This document shows, in pieces, positions 48,736-60,900 of a stretch of DNA of 64,000 nucleotides. Under the pieces are notes generated by a model that had not been told where the DNA came from, searched no databases, and was given only the letters and a program-made list of their open reading frames with translations. A program made the position numbers and the translations under genes. Source of the DNA: Tamarix chinensis (Eukaryota > Streptophyta > Magnoliopsida > Caryophyllales > Tamaricaceae); assembly GCA_030549775.1 (NCBI GenBank), contig CM060180.1, positions 86,131,172 through 86,195,171 on the forward strand. Direction: 5' to 3'. How positions within the stretch are numbered: the stretch's first letter is position 1; the number at the start of each line of letters is the position of its first letter.

Positions 48736-50347
48736 GTGTAGTAGTGGGCCTTGACCCACATATTTTGGTGTTGGAGTTTTGGTGTGAGCTTGAGTATAGA
48801 GGAAAGGTTGTTGGAAAAGTTAGAAGGTGTAGGGTCCTCATGATATGATAGGGGTCAGTTGGAGGATAAGTGTAAAATGAGTGATTCATGCATGTCTAGG
48901 GTGAAAGTTTCTGAATAAGACACCGTAATACATTAATCATTTAAAGTGGAAGATTATTGAGCCAGGCCTAGACTGGTCCACCAGTGAATAATAGTGGTTA
49001 GGGTATGATTTCCTATGTGTAGGGCTGTAAATGAGCTGAGCTAGTTCGGTATTCGGCTCTGCTCGGCTCGTTAAAAGCTCGGTTCGGCTCGTTCGTTTAG
49101 TTAAACGAGCCTAAAAGTGAGGCTCGGTTCATTTTTTGGCTTTGGCTCGTGAGCTCAGTTTGGCTCGGCTCGTTAAAAGCTCGGTTCGGCTCGTTCATTT
49201 AGTTAAACGAGCTGAGCCCAAACATCATTTTAGGCTCGTTTAGTTAAATGGGCCGAACCCAAGTCTAGGGGTATTCGGCTCAACTCGACTCGTTTATAGC
49301 CCTACCTATGTGTAACCAGTCCACCGGTAATAATAGTGTTCAGTCTTTGTACCTATGCGTTTCTAGTCCACCAGCTATAATAGTGGGGGATTCCGTGCTC
49401 AACAAAATCGAACATATTTGTGCCAAGACATGGAAAAGATACTAATTACTTACAGTGGAACACTGTGTGAGAAGGGGCCAGACCGGTCCACCGGCTGATA
49501 ATAGTAGTCAGGAGCTTTATGCCCTGTGTGTTTCCAATCTACCAGCTATAATAGTGGTCAGGAGCTTTAAGCCCTGTGTGTTTTCGATCCACCGGCTATA
49601 ATAGTGGGGTTTCCGTACTCGTATGGACTTGATAAAAGGCATGGTGTGAAAATAATTCGATAAAGGATTAATTAAGTAACTAATCTGGACTATATTGGAT
49701 CTTGGTGTATTCACCTAAACGTTCATATGCCTTTATGTTATTATGTTGGATTATGCTCTTTTTATTATCCTACATGGTTTATGTGAATTTTTATGTGTTG
49801 GCCTTAGTGCACGGTTACCTTACTCAGTATATAGCGTACTGATCACCCTTTTCATGGGTGCTGCTCATTCACACGAGTAGTAGGTCCTTCTGACTTTGTG
49901 TAGGTGGGCGAGACATCAGGGGGACTAAGTGTTGAGCTTGTGGTTGGCTGAATGTTTGAGAGTGTCGTGGTCATTTTCACTCTTCTCGTTATCTTATTTC
50001 CCTTATGTTATATCTTCTTGTATCGGATTTATCCTTTTTGATTTATTACTTAGTATTGAATATTTGAGATGAACTCTTTAACCATTGTACGATTATTTCT
50101 CTTTTTGGACATGAATTATAATTCTGTTATGCGTACTCTAATTTCTATGTTATGATCCTTTAATGCATTTTATGAACTCTCGGTTTAAGTGTGAAAATAA
50201 TCTTTTTAGCCTTAGCAATTGGTATTGGAACGGTCGGAGTGAACTGGTTTGGTACTAAGTGTGGCGGTAACATCCCCATAATTTACAGGTTTTTAAATTT
50301 TAAATTATCCCGCTTTAAAAAAAATTAGTGAATTTTAGGGTGTTACA
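48736..50347 (+). repeat. Inverted right arm of the composite
   Basis: Its reverse complement aligns with 39079-39394 joined to 44132-45095, including 'accgccacacttagtacca', the hairpin array and 'gggtcaaggcccactactac'. Without the MITE (49020-49304 plus its 8-bp duplication) it is about 1.3 kb, as in the left arm. Homology stops near 48736, equivalent to about 45095. By eye the arms differ at roughly one base in five to seven near the tip. Confidence 0.85.
49020..49304. mobile_element. hAT-like MITE, 285 bp, TSD CCTATGTG
   Basis: It starts TAGGGCTGTAAATGAGC and ends with the complement, CGTTTATAGCCCTA, giving inverted ends of about 20 bp with a few mismatches. The 8-bp duplications CCTATGTG (49012-49019 and 49305-49312) are the length made by hAT transposases. 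The inside repeats 'ggctcggctcgttaaaagctc'-like units with no coding region. The element is missing from the corresponding place in the left arm (near 44800), so it inserted after the arms formed. Confidence 0.92.
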
Positions 50348-50352
50348 TTGCA

Positions 50353-51350
50353 AATAATGATTTTTATGATAGTTAGGAGACCATTTTTTGCTTATATTTT
50401 TATTTTAACTTTGTATGGAATATATTGGTTCTATTTCTTTAACTTGTTTTTCTAAACCAAAATATTTTTAATAATTATCATGGATATGCTATTTTAGTTG
50501 ATCAAAACATACAATATAGATAAAAAAATGTAGTTAATTAATTCATCAACATATTTATCGATAAATACATAAAGTTATACAAAAAAAAAGAAATAGGGTT
50601 TTAAAGTTGCTGCGTTAAAATAAATCATGAGCCAAAGTTACCCCTTGGTTGATACCCATACCTATTCAATTATGATATAGCCAAACGCAATTACAATATG
50701 GCTCATCCTATTCAAAAATGCTTGGATTAGTATGTGTGTACCACTAATTAGATACATGTGGTAACATTGTGTTTTTCATCAATTTTAACTACAAGCATAT
50801 AAAGTATCATAACATGAGTGTGGGCAATATATATAGTATAAAGAAAATTATATGAAATATTAGTGAGAATAAAAGATATACTGATACGTATATAATAAAC
50901 TGTAAACACTTAAAGTGGTAATGATAAGATTGAGCTATTTGTTGTTAGGTGGAACTCCGTGTGGTATTCATGTATTTGATCCTAGATGACTCAGCAAATG
51001 AATATCACATTATACATCATCGCAAAGATATATCCAAAGTTAGGTTAACACCACCATTTCTTCATTGAAGTTTATCCCCTCTAAATTATTGGGCATTTCA
51101 TTTTGTTTAGCATTAGGATCTATAACAAATGTTCATACAATCCTTAATGAGATACCAATTCCCTATATATCTCTTCCCTAACATTTGGGCCTTCTTCCTT
51201 GGTACCTAAGAGTCATAGTGAAATCACTCTAAATCTATAATTTCTATCACCCAATATTATGGGACCATGGGAAATTATGGATGAGTTCATGAGTCATCCT
51301 AGTAGTATGCCTCCCACTGCTACTTCTTCCTCAATCCAATCAACTAGGGA
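50353..51350. other. AT-rich spacer, nothing recognised
   Basis: About 1 kb between the composite and the MULE remnant. I see no gene or structured repeat. Confidence 0.5.
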
Positions 51351-51359
51351 AAATGTGAC

Positions 51360-52870
51360 CTCTACCAGAATATAAACGACCACATCCTTGACCAGATCAA
51401 CTTCTCTTTTATAGGTGATTTCAAATAAGCATGTTTTGTGTGCTTTGACTCTAATGGTTCCCTCCTTGTGCTATTACTAGGGTAACATTTGTTTTGTTGA
51501 ACGTCTAGTTCTACCAAATTTGTCATTGCAAGTTTTAGAATTTCATCGATCAAATTAGAGTAGTATTATAGACATGATGGAAAATGATCAAGCATTATTC
51601 ACACCTTAGATGAAATGTTAGAAGAAAAGGGACATAAAATAGATTAACAATTAAATCATAGAAAGTAAATATTTCTTCACTTAGTCTAACAAAAGTAAAA
51701 GTCTTTTTATAATTGATGCACTAACCATATGGGGATGGATTGATAATCTCGTTTGTAAGAATGTATCTTATGTGCACATGGTATATCATGTATCAACTTG
51801 AAGTGAAATCTATATCCCAAAGGTCAGAACCAACTATATTTGACCTCTTTCTCTCCTCCTGAATTAAGCCCGCCACTTTATGACATACAATAAACGTGAG
51901 CTCCTTTAACAATATGTCATCTATAAAGTAATGTGGAATACTACTACATGACTAATGCATATCTTTTTTCATCTCATTAATTTAGAGTCTTATCAATGTG
52001 TTATTATTCATGCATCATATGTCAAAACTCATATGCGCTAATGATATATATTTCTTCAGCTTGCCATGTCCACTTTCCACCTTACTATTAAAAATTCACA
52101 ATATAAGTAATGGTTATTTAGTAATAAGTTAAATGATAATGGGTATTCATAATAACCATATTATACATATTGATCATATGAGTGCCAAAATGAAGAATTT
52201 TGTGAACCCATATAGAAACAAACCTCTTCTTATAATAATTCAATTAGGACTCATACACATTGCATCGGATGTGGAAATTTGCCCTATTTGTCATGCATAA
52301 GTAGAAGCTTGGTCTCATATGTCTTAAGTGTAGTTGATAGTAAAATCTTTCTCTATTTGCCTAGGAAACATTCTCTTGATGCTATACTTCCCATCTTTTT
52401 GTGTGGCATGAGAGAGAAAATTCTTACTAATGCGACATCTACATAAGAAGGAGGTTGCATTAAGAGAGACTTTAGATAATGCTTGTGTTAGTTTTAGTTC
52501 CCTATCAATGATCACCACATGTGATTTATAGGACTCTATTAATCTCTTTAATTTATGAAACACCTATTTATAGTTATCTTCATTTCCCTTTTGTCATAAA
52601 AATGCTAAGGCAATGGTAAAATTATTAACACTAGGCACACAACAAATGACTTTTAAGAAAGAAAGATTGTACTTATTAGTTTTATATGTGCAATCCAAAC
52701 AAATGATGTACATATAAACATGTAACAAAGTAATAAAATATGAGATTACAAATATAATATCACTAACTACATCAGAGCCATGCAACCAACAATGCCATGA
52801 ATGATATTCGTTGGTTTTCATGAAGTGCAACAACTACTGCTTAACTGTTCATCCCATATAACTCTACCCC
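51360..52870 (-). pseudogene. MULE/FAR1-type transposase remnant
   Basis: On the minus strand, 52833-52597 ends with a block like the one before the MULE transposase core (CCVPSVNNFTIALAFL). After two in-frame stops it continues as VFHKLKRLIESYKSHVVIID and RELKLTQALSKV, then a CRCRISKN segment (52563-52324). This corresponds to the MULE transposase domain found in Mutator-like elements and FAR1-related proteins; the Asp of IIDREL is kept, but the His of the usual CRWHI-like motif is lost. Both stops fall where family members usually have Trp. A further frame at 51553-51362 may belong to the C-terminal part but has no clear motif. Long terminal inverted repeats were not located. It could come from a FAR1-like gene, though its state and setting favour a transposon relic. 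Confidence 0.7.
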
Positions 52871-54700
52871 TTGAAATTTATGGCTATTGCTGTAGATTTT
52901 CATAAGTATCACAATATTATTCCCATCACCTTATTTCAACTTAGTAATAATCTTCATTGGTTTGACATTTATCAGGGTTAGTTGTGCACCAATCTATATT
53001 CACTAGGAGATAATAGACAAGTAAATAAATGCCCTTAAAAATACTTTCCTAATTTATGATTATGTATACCACAATATATCTGTAATATCCAACCACTACA
53101 AGTGTCTTTCCTTTCATGTATCTTGAATTCATAACTATACTTTGTAGATCCGGTAGATTGAACACTTTTATAATTCAATAAAGATTCTCTTCTGCATACA
53201 CTGCCTCTCTTATGATGTGTGCAAACCCTACCTTTTTTTTGATCTTTTGATACCTAAAACCATATTATGTGGCCTTATCATTTTTTATCCTAATGATTCA
53301 TGATTATTAAAAATCTTTTGTGCAGCAAACAATCCACTCTAATAAGTATTAATTAGATCTTGATAATGTAATTAACAAAATAATATGAAATTATAAGGAA
53401 TACACAAATATAAAAATGAATAATAAAAAATTATGGAAGGAGGGTTTTTGGGTAATTTTCCTATTAGAGTATAAAAGCATAAGGTGAATGGCCAGTCAAA
53501 AATATACTCCTACTAGTGAATGGTTTGTGACAAATGCACCATTCTAGGTTAAGTGTTTGTCAGCCTTACTCTTTGACTAGTGAGACACCCATCAACCTTG
53601 CTCCCTAATGGGTGAGACGCTTACCATCCTTGTACTTTAATAGGTAAAATACCAAGATTTAATAAGGAAATTCAAGTCATTTATCAATAGGGTCCCAAAA
53701 TTTTGAAAAAAATAACATACCATTGTTTTATCAAGCTTTTCATGACTAAAATAATCATAATCATTATTATCTTATTCTATAATTATTGTATTGAAGATTG
53801 AGTGAACTGAACATTAAAGATTAATAGAGGAGAAGAGAGAACAGAGACGTGCAGAGAAGAGTGGAGAAATGAATGGGCTAATATGGTCAAACAAAATAAA
53901 TAAATAAATGGATTTTGAGGGGTGCCAACTTAGTAAAATAGGCATACAATTAACAACTACCCTTGATTAATAATCTCTTAAACATTCATTTGAGGCTTAT
54001 TTAGATATTCTCTAGAAGTACATTTATAAGTATCACATTATATATAGGCAATGATTATACGTTCATTTACAATAATTTGTTTCAAACCAAATATAATTTT
54101 ATACATAAACTAGCTAAGTATGATGTCTTACTATAATCTTAAATTAAAAAAAAAAACTATATGTGCATATATAAATTAAGTAAATAATTGACTTTTAATG
54201 AAATATATGAAAATAATTAAACTATTTTTATCACTAGATTATTTGAAATGAGTTTATATTTGAGTCAAGTTTGAACACCAATATTTGTAAAAAAAAAAAA
54301 GCCTAAAACATGTGCATATATAAGTCGAGTCAATAACTGATCAAACTTATTTATTAATGAACTAAGTTTGAAAACAAATATTTATATCTTATTTAATCTG
54401 AATTAATTTAATTTATTTAATAAAACCTAAATTTAAAATGGGGTGGTGACTCAATTCGACTTATGAATATCTTTACGAATAAATATTTATTTATTTTGTT
54501 TGAATTTTACAAAAATTTAATGTAGTATTAATAAAGACCTTTTCATTACTACTTTTATTATTAATTTTTATCAGTGCTACTATTGTTATAAATTATAATT
54601 ATAATGACAAAGATCATTGTTAGTTTTATAATATTTTTTTTATTATTAAAATTTTATTTGAACTGCATTACGCTTGAATATATTTATTTATATTTTATTA
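52871..54700. other. AT-rich spacer upstream of the KH gene
   Basis: No gene recognised. Near 53570-53640 two imperfect copies of a unit like 'gtgagacacccatcaacctt' occur. 53690-54700 is very AT-rich. Confidence 0.5.
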
Positions 54701-54783
54701 TATTTGTATACGTTCCCGCGTACCACATTTCTTTAGGCATGAAAATATCTCCAGTAGCGATAGCGTCCGCTGCTGCCGACGTG

Positions 54784-54790
54784 TATTTAA
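54784..54790 (+). promoter_or_regulatory. Possible TATA box of the KH gene
   Basis: TATTTAA within GTGTATTTAAGAAGG, 179 bp before the start codon, at the change from AT-rich spacer to mixed-composition 5' sequence. The match is only moderate. Confidence 0.35.
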
Positions 54791-54903
54791 GAAGGAAGGC
54801 CACAAAACCCTACCCAAAAATATTGATATTTATCTCGCCTACTTGTTTGCCTTTTTCATGTAGGCATCGGTTCTCTCCCTCTTATCTTCCGTCGGTTCGC
54901 CCT

Positions 54904-54912
54904 AAACCCTAA
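54904..54912 (+). promoter_or_regulatory. Telo-box in the 5' region
   Basis: AAACCCTAA, 57 bp upstream of the start codon and followed by CCC. Telo-boxes near transcription starts are common in plant genes for translation and RNA-related proteins. It is one short match in a genome region rich in CCCTAA words. Confidence 0.4.
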
Positions 54913-54968
54913 CCCAGTTTCCCGTTCTTCGTTTTCCTGCCGAGTTTTGTTGGTTTTTGGATCCAACT

Positions 54969-57900
54969 ATGGCAGAGGAGGCTGGACCTGCACTGAGTCC
55001 TCCCGCACCGTTAGATCACCACAAGCGGAAGCACGACGAATTGGAATCAGAGGAAGCGCCTGAATCAACACCGGCTACTGAGGAGCCTGCTGGTGATCTG
55101 AGCTTGGAACCGGACGGCGTGAGGAAGGACGTAGATTTTACTGAGGATCAAGTTTCTGATTCTTTCGATGCTAAGCGACCTCGTTTGGATGAAAAACCTG
55201 ACGGCTTGGGTACTTTTCTCACACTTTATTTGTCGCTGTTCTCCCTTGATTTAGGCTTTTGAGCTTCCAGATATAGGATTTATGTTCTTCGTCCGTGATT
55301 CTTATTTACTTCATGTTGTTAATTTACTGTAGTTTGTTAGGAGTGTCATTCGATTAGGTTATGAGCGAACCCTTTTTATTCATTTTGTGTTTGGCATGAT
55401 GCGGTGATCTCTTTTCTGGTCTTTTGCAGCCAATGAGAATGGACATGAAGTGGCTGAAAAGGAGAATGCCGAGCTTCCTGAGAAAAATGCTGAAGCGAAT
55501 GAAGATCATGAGAATCAAATGGCTGTTGTGGAACAACCTCCCGGTGAAGAATCGGTGCGCGACAATTATACTAATGATGAAATGCATGTTCCCGGGAACG
55601 TGCATGAAAGACCCGCTGCTGCTGACGATTCAAAGATGGAGGATGAGCAACCTCCATCCTGCACTGACAATGACCAGTCGGATAATGCTTTGAACCCTGT
55701 TCAGGATGAGGGTCTTAAGTCTGATGTCCCTCAACAGAGAGACGATTCTGCAGAGCAATATCTTGATTCTGGGAGTCAAACCATGTCCCGGAAAATAGAA
55801 GTTCCTAATAACAAGGTTGTTTTTTAGAGCTAACTTCAAGCTGTTGCTGTCGACCTTTATTTCTCCTGAATGCAATTTGGATTTTTTGCGTTTGGATTTT
55901 TGGTCGAAGGGAAAGGTAGGATCTGATAATCGGGAGCATGTGAGTTTCCCGCTGGCCGGTACTAGTTCTTTACCAACTTTGGTGACAAAATGCCGTGGAC
56001 TTTTGTTCACAGTTATCAATTATAATCTTAAAAAAGATAAAATAAAATAATGTGCTTCATATAAACTTTGGTAGTGAAACAAGGAATTAATGTTTCACCT
56101 AGTCATTTCATCTGACATGTCCCACCACAGGTTATCATTCAATATGAAGATTACCAGGCTCCTGTGTTGGCTATGGAGTCTTGCCTGTTCGAAGCCCTGG
56201 GGGTTGAGATCTCCATTAATAAGCTGGTGATGCTGCTGATAGATTTAATCTTAAAACATAGACTTTGGTTTAATTCAAGTGTTGCATAGCTGCACTTTTA
56301 TCAAAGGAGGGGTACATATACAGGAGAGTATCTCAAGGAAGGAATAAAAATCATTCTTGAGGAGTAAAAATTTTCAGGACTAACCATCCCTGTCCGCTTT
56401 TTCACCTAATGCCGACATTTTTTATATTTTCATTTCCCATACATTCTTTGACATTTTTCTCACCTATGTCGGACTTCTGCAATAGTGAGTACCAACACTT
56501 GTCAAAATCCCAGCATAAGAGACCTGAAACATAGTTCTGCCTGATGCTTGTCAGTTCTACCAAATCCTAGCACAAGACCCCTAAAACATAGTTCTGACTG
56601 ATGCATGTTTGATCTATTTAAGTCCAATCAAGGGTATGTTCCACCCAAATGTGGGGTAATGCACACAGAATATTTCGGGGATGAAAAACTTGGTTTGAAA
56701 CTCCATTACAAGTTTATGAATTCTGGTTACAACCTTCAAAACTCTATCACAGCCTCTTTACTGTAGCACTAGCCAGTGGCTACAAGCTTCCTGCTAGAGC
56801 CTTTTCTTGCCTAAAAGGGTCATAACCCATTAGAATGATGTGTTAGATTGCTTTAGGTAGTTTTTATTCGTTCAGAGGAGCACTGAACTAGAGAAGAGCG
56901 GCAAGAGTGATAATGTGGCAGCTGAGGCAAGTTAAGTGCTCAGCAAATGAGGAGTTCTGTTTTCTATCCTAGCGATTCTCCTGCCTCAAACTTGGGATCA
57001 TTCAAGCCCAACCCACTTAATTAGTATCCATGTCTCACTTTTAATCATTAATATTTGTGTATAAACTGATTGTTATTACGGTGAGTTAGGATATAATTGT
57101 TATTTAATAGGTATTTAAATTCTAGTACAATTAATAATTTAATACATATATGTTATATGTTTTTACGTCTCCTGATATCCTCATTTTCTAGTGCTTTGAG
57201 GATTGCCGATTCCCTGCTTCATGCATTCATTATTTTTGTTTGTGTCCCCTTTTCCTGCAAATTGAGTTTTCTTTGAACTTAACAAAAATGATTGAAGTAC
57301 ATGGCAATGCCTAATTATTTTTCTTAAGTATAGGTTCAGTTCAATACAGCTAGCTTTTGGAGTACAATACACAATTGCAATCTATTTTAAGTTACTCTTT
57401 GATTAATGGCATTGAAATGTCGACTACATTTTGATTGCTTATAATCATTTTACAGGTTGGGGTTCTTATTGGCAAGGCTGGAGATACAATAAGACTTCTG
57501 CAATCCAATTCTGGTGCCAAAATTCAGATAACAAGGGATGCTGATGCTGATCCACGATCCTCTACTCGGCCAGTGGAACTTGTGGGAACCCTTGAAAGTA
57601 TAAACAAGGCAGAAAGTCTGATACGTGATGTTATAGCGGAGGTTTGGTTTGGGCATCTGAATGTGAATATTAAGACTACTTTTACTGGAAATCCCTTTAT
57701 ATATGGAACTTCAGAATTTGTTCTTTTTATTTTTTTTCCACATTAATGCTGTTCATTTATGAGCCTCAGCTTGCATAACCTATCTTTCACTTGTTTAATA
57801 GGCTGATGCAGGAGGCTCACCTTCGCTTGTGGCCAGGGGATTCACTACAGTAGTGCCCGTTGGAGATGCAGAACAGATTGAGCTACAAGTACCTAATGAG

Positions 57901-60900
57901 AAGGTGATGTTTGTATCAATGAGTTTGATGAGATGGCTAAATAATGTTATTTTTCTTTGTAATGTTTTATATGATAATGTTATTTTCAGAGGTTGAATTT
58001 TGTTGCCTCAGGTTGGTATGATAATAGGAAAAGGTGGGGAAACCATAAAAAGTCTGCAGACAAGATCTGGCGCTCGTATCCAGGTACTTGGTATATGTTG
58101 CAAACTTCATCGATGTGTTTGGTTGAAAGTTAAGGAGTCTAGAGGCTCATAGACAGTATTATCTTTGCCTCCAAATGTAGTTGGTTCCACAACATCTTCC
58201 TGAAGGTGACCGATCTAAAGAAAGAACAGTGCGAGTGAGTGGTGATAAAAAGCAGATTGAGACGGCTAGGGAGCTCATAAAAGAAGTTATGAGCCAGGTA
58301 CTCAAAATCTCCTGTGTTTGCAAATTCTTTTTAATGTACATGTATATTGTATTGCAACTAGAATTGCAATGACTGTTAGATATTATGCTTTTGATCCTGA
58401 ACTCTGCCAATTGTTTGTGTGGTCTGGCATCTCGGAGGGGTGGTTTGGCTGTCTTAAGCTGATTGTGCAAACTGTGGTGAAGTATTTGACAAGATTCTAC
58501 AGTTTTTAAGCATTGATATTAGGCTGATGTTTGCGGTCCTTGCAATTTGACCATGTGATCTGACATCATGGAGGGGTGTTTTCTGTCTTATGAAAAGTGT
58601 GGAAATGTTGTGATGTTTTTGGGAAGATTTTACAGTTCTTAAATATGGATAGGGCTGATTGTGGGATATTTTCATTGCAGTCATTCCCTAGGAGCACAAG
58701 CACCCTGTGAAATACGGTTATTTTCTTTTGTGATCAGTTTGACATGAATTTGGATTAATTAAAGCATGTCCCTGAAGCATGAAAACCTACCTTTGCCTAA
58801 CTATACTGTCTGAAATTATGTATACTGAATACTGGCAAAGGCTCATTTTTTATATTTAGTCACTGCATGATATCATGATCTTGCAAGTCCGTATCTTTTG
58901 CCATGCGCATCTGCCAAATTGATTTTACATGAAAGCTGTAGGCTTGTTGGCGGCTTACTGACAAAAATAATATTTATATGCTTTTTTATGTGCAGAGGTT
59001 GGTCTAGATGATGCATGTTATTCAGTGTTAAATCATGCGGTTGGGTTCCGTTTTCTGGCTGGTGCCTTTCTGACAACATAATTTTGCTGGAACACAGTTT
59101 GTAATTAGATGTACTTAGGTTGCCTTAACTCACGGCGTAAACAATTTATTAGCAATTGTTCCTTTCCAGAAATATATGCTACTAATCCCTGATAGAACCA
59201 TGCTTTATGCCTGAGGTTTTCTGGGGTGATTCTTGGTATCCAACTGCTCAGAGAATCTAATCATGAATGGAGGGGCTGCATATGCATGATACAGGTAGCA
59301 TGAATCATGTGCCTAAGTGGCTCCATATGTATCTTGAGGGAAATTTCATGGTGATGCTATGGGGAGCGTCTGTAGAGAAGCTTTTGAGAGTTAAATAATA
59401 CATGATCATTTGCTGAGGACCTGAGGTCCATTGATGTTGTTAGGGGTCTTATATTCAATCCTGGATATGGGTTGCGATATTTTTTTAATGTTGAAAGTGC
59501 CAATTCCGAACTGGTTGGCTTCAAAAATGCAGATTCGGCTAATGCCTTTCACATGCGGTCAGCTTTGCCTTCTTGGTGTTACCACTATTCACCCTCATCC
59601 ACTGAAGAGAGGTATCAGGCATTCATTGCAGGATGAAAATAGTTGGTAAGATGCTTTGAGACTTGAAAGCTGAAAACAATCATATTAGAAGCAGCATGAT
59701 TCATTTCATGAACCTCCACGTGGTGTCCACATATTCCTTATTTCTCGTGTACTTACTATATTAAGCAAGTAGTCATGATGGACCCATATGCTTCTTATGG
59801 TTCAGTGTCAGTTCATATTAATACTAAGTTTTAGGTATGTTATTGGTGCTCTAGTTTTTTTGTTTACACCTCCGTAGTCTGGAGTATGCTTCTCTTGTAT
59901 TTATCTGTTAGTAATTGTCTGCATATCTTGATACTGTTGTGCATCATGCAATGAACGAAAGATGAAATGTCAGATTTGAGTGTGGCTTCCTCTTGAACCA
60001 TTAATGCAATGCCATGATGCCCCTCTTCTTCATCTTCTGGTATTTGCTTATTCATCATTATTTGCAGTTGTAGTGTGGAGAAAAAAGGTTTGTAAAGAGC
60101 CTTATCTGAGGATTAGTTCTTGAGCATTGATTTTTCTTTAGTTTTTTAATAAATGCGAGTTGCATATCACATGGCATAAGCTATTCTAGCATGTTTGAGG
60201 TATTTTCTGAATCTAAGCATTGAAACCCTTTAGGAGTAAAACTGAGGTTTTGCACTTGTGTAATAGTTTCCATTATGCATTTTTCACGACTTTTTCTGAG
60301 GGGCCAGAATGGAATGTTATTGATATATGAAAGCAAGGGAACAGCTTCTGAAGGTTACATCTAGCCTCCTCCTATCATGGATATTCATTACTTGGAGTGT
60401 TAATGCCATCCAACAGGGCTTCTTTTGATTTAGAGTGTCTGTATGCGGCTTATGCCACTGGATAATGCTTCTGAAAATGAATTGAATGGTCACTCATAAG
60501 TTCTTGATTTTCCAAGTTAGCTGATGTGTCATGTCTGGCGGTACTTGTGGTTGATTGCTAATGTTATTGGCGGACTTTTCAAAGTATGTGTGCATAACTG
60601 TGTTTATTATTGCTGGAAACAATGTACAAGTTGTGGTACTAGGATACAGTGATTACTGACTGCAAGTTTGTGTTTAATAGACAATCTATGATGTGATTGA
60701 TGCTTTTTGCTTATATTTGTCTGATCCTTGCTTGATCTATTCCCTTCCGGACACACATACACACATATATTTCTTCTTCTTATATATACTCCGTATCACA
60801 TGTATTTTGAGCTTAGCTGCAATGTTGTAGACTAATAGTTATGTAATCTGGCTGGTTTGTTGCAGTAAGTTTGACTTCTAACCATCTCTTTTTGTAATTT

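Larger units (their letters stand above)
39079..50347. mobile_element. Inverted-LTR composite, TSD TTGCA
   Basis: The left boundary is TGTAACAACCC at 39079 and the right boundary is GGGTGTTACA at 50347. Both are flanked by TTGCA (39074-39078 and 50348-50352). The left arm is a complete family-B-related LTR (39079-48700, ending GGGGCATTTTA) that carries a family-A solo LTR at 39395-44126. After a junction of about 35 bp, 48736-50347 is an inverted copy of that LTR's left 1.3 kb. So both outer ends are the same LTR end, facing opposite ways. A normal element or solo LTR would have one start and one end. By the TATA box on the complement near 47680-47695 the shared end is the 3' (U5) end. No internal coding sequence is present. 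Confidence 0.75.

Noticed and set aside
54957..54968. Upstream TTG start for the KH protein
   Set aside because: It is not an ATG; the ATG at 54969 in the same frame is the first good start and gives a normal N-terminus.
55817..56050. 77-codon frame in intron 2 of the KH gene
   Set aside because: The clean donor at 55816 and acceptor at 57455 join KH1 exactly (NNK to VGVLIGKAG), so this is intron.
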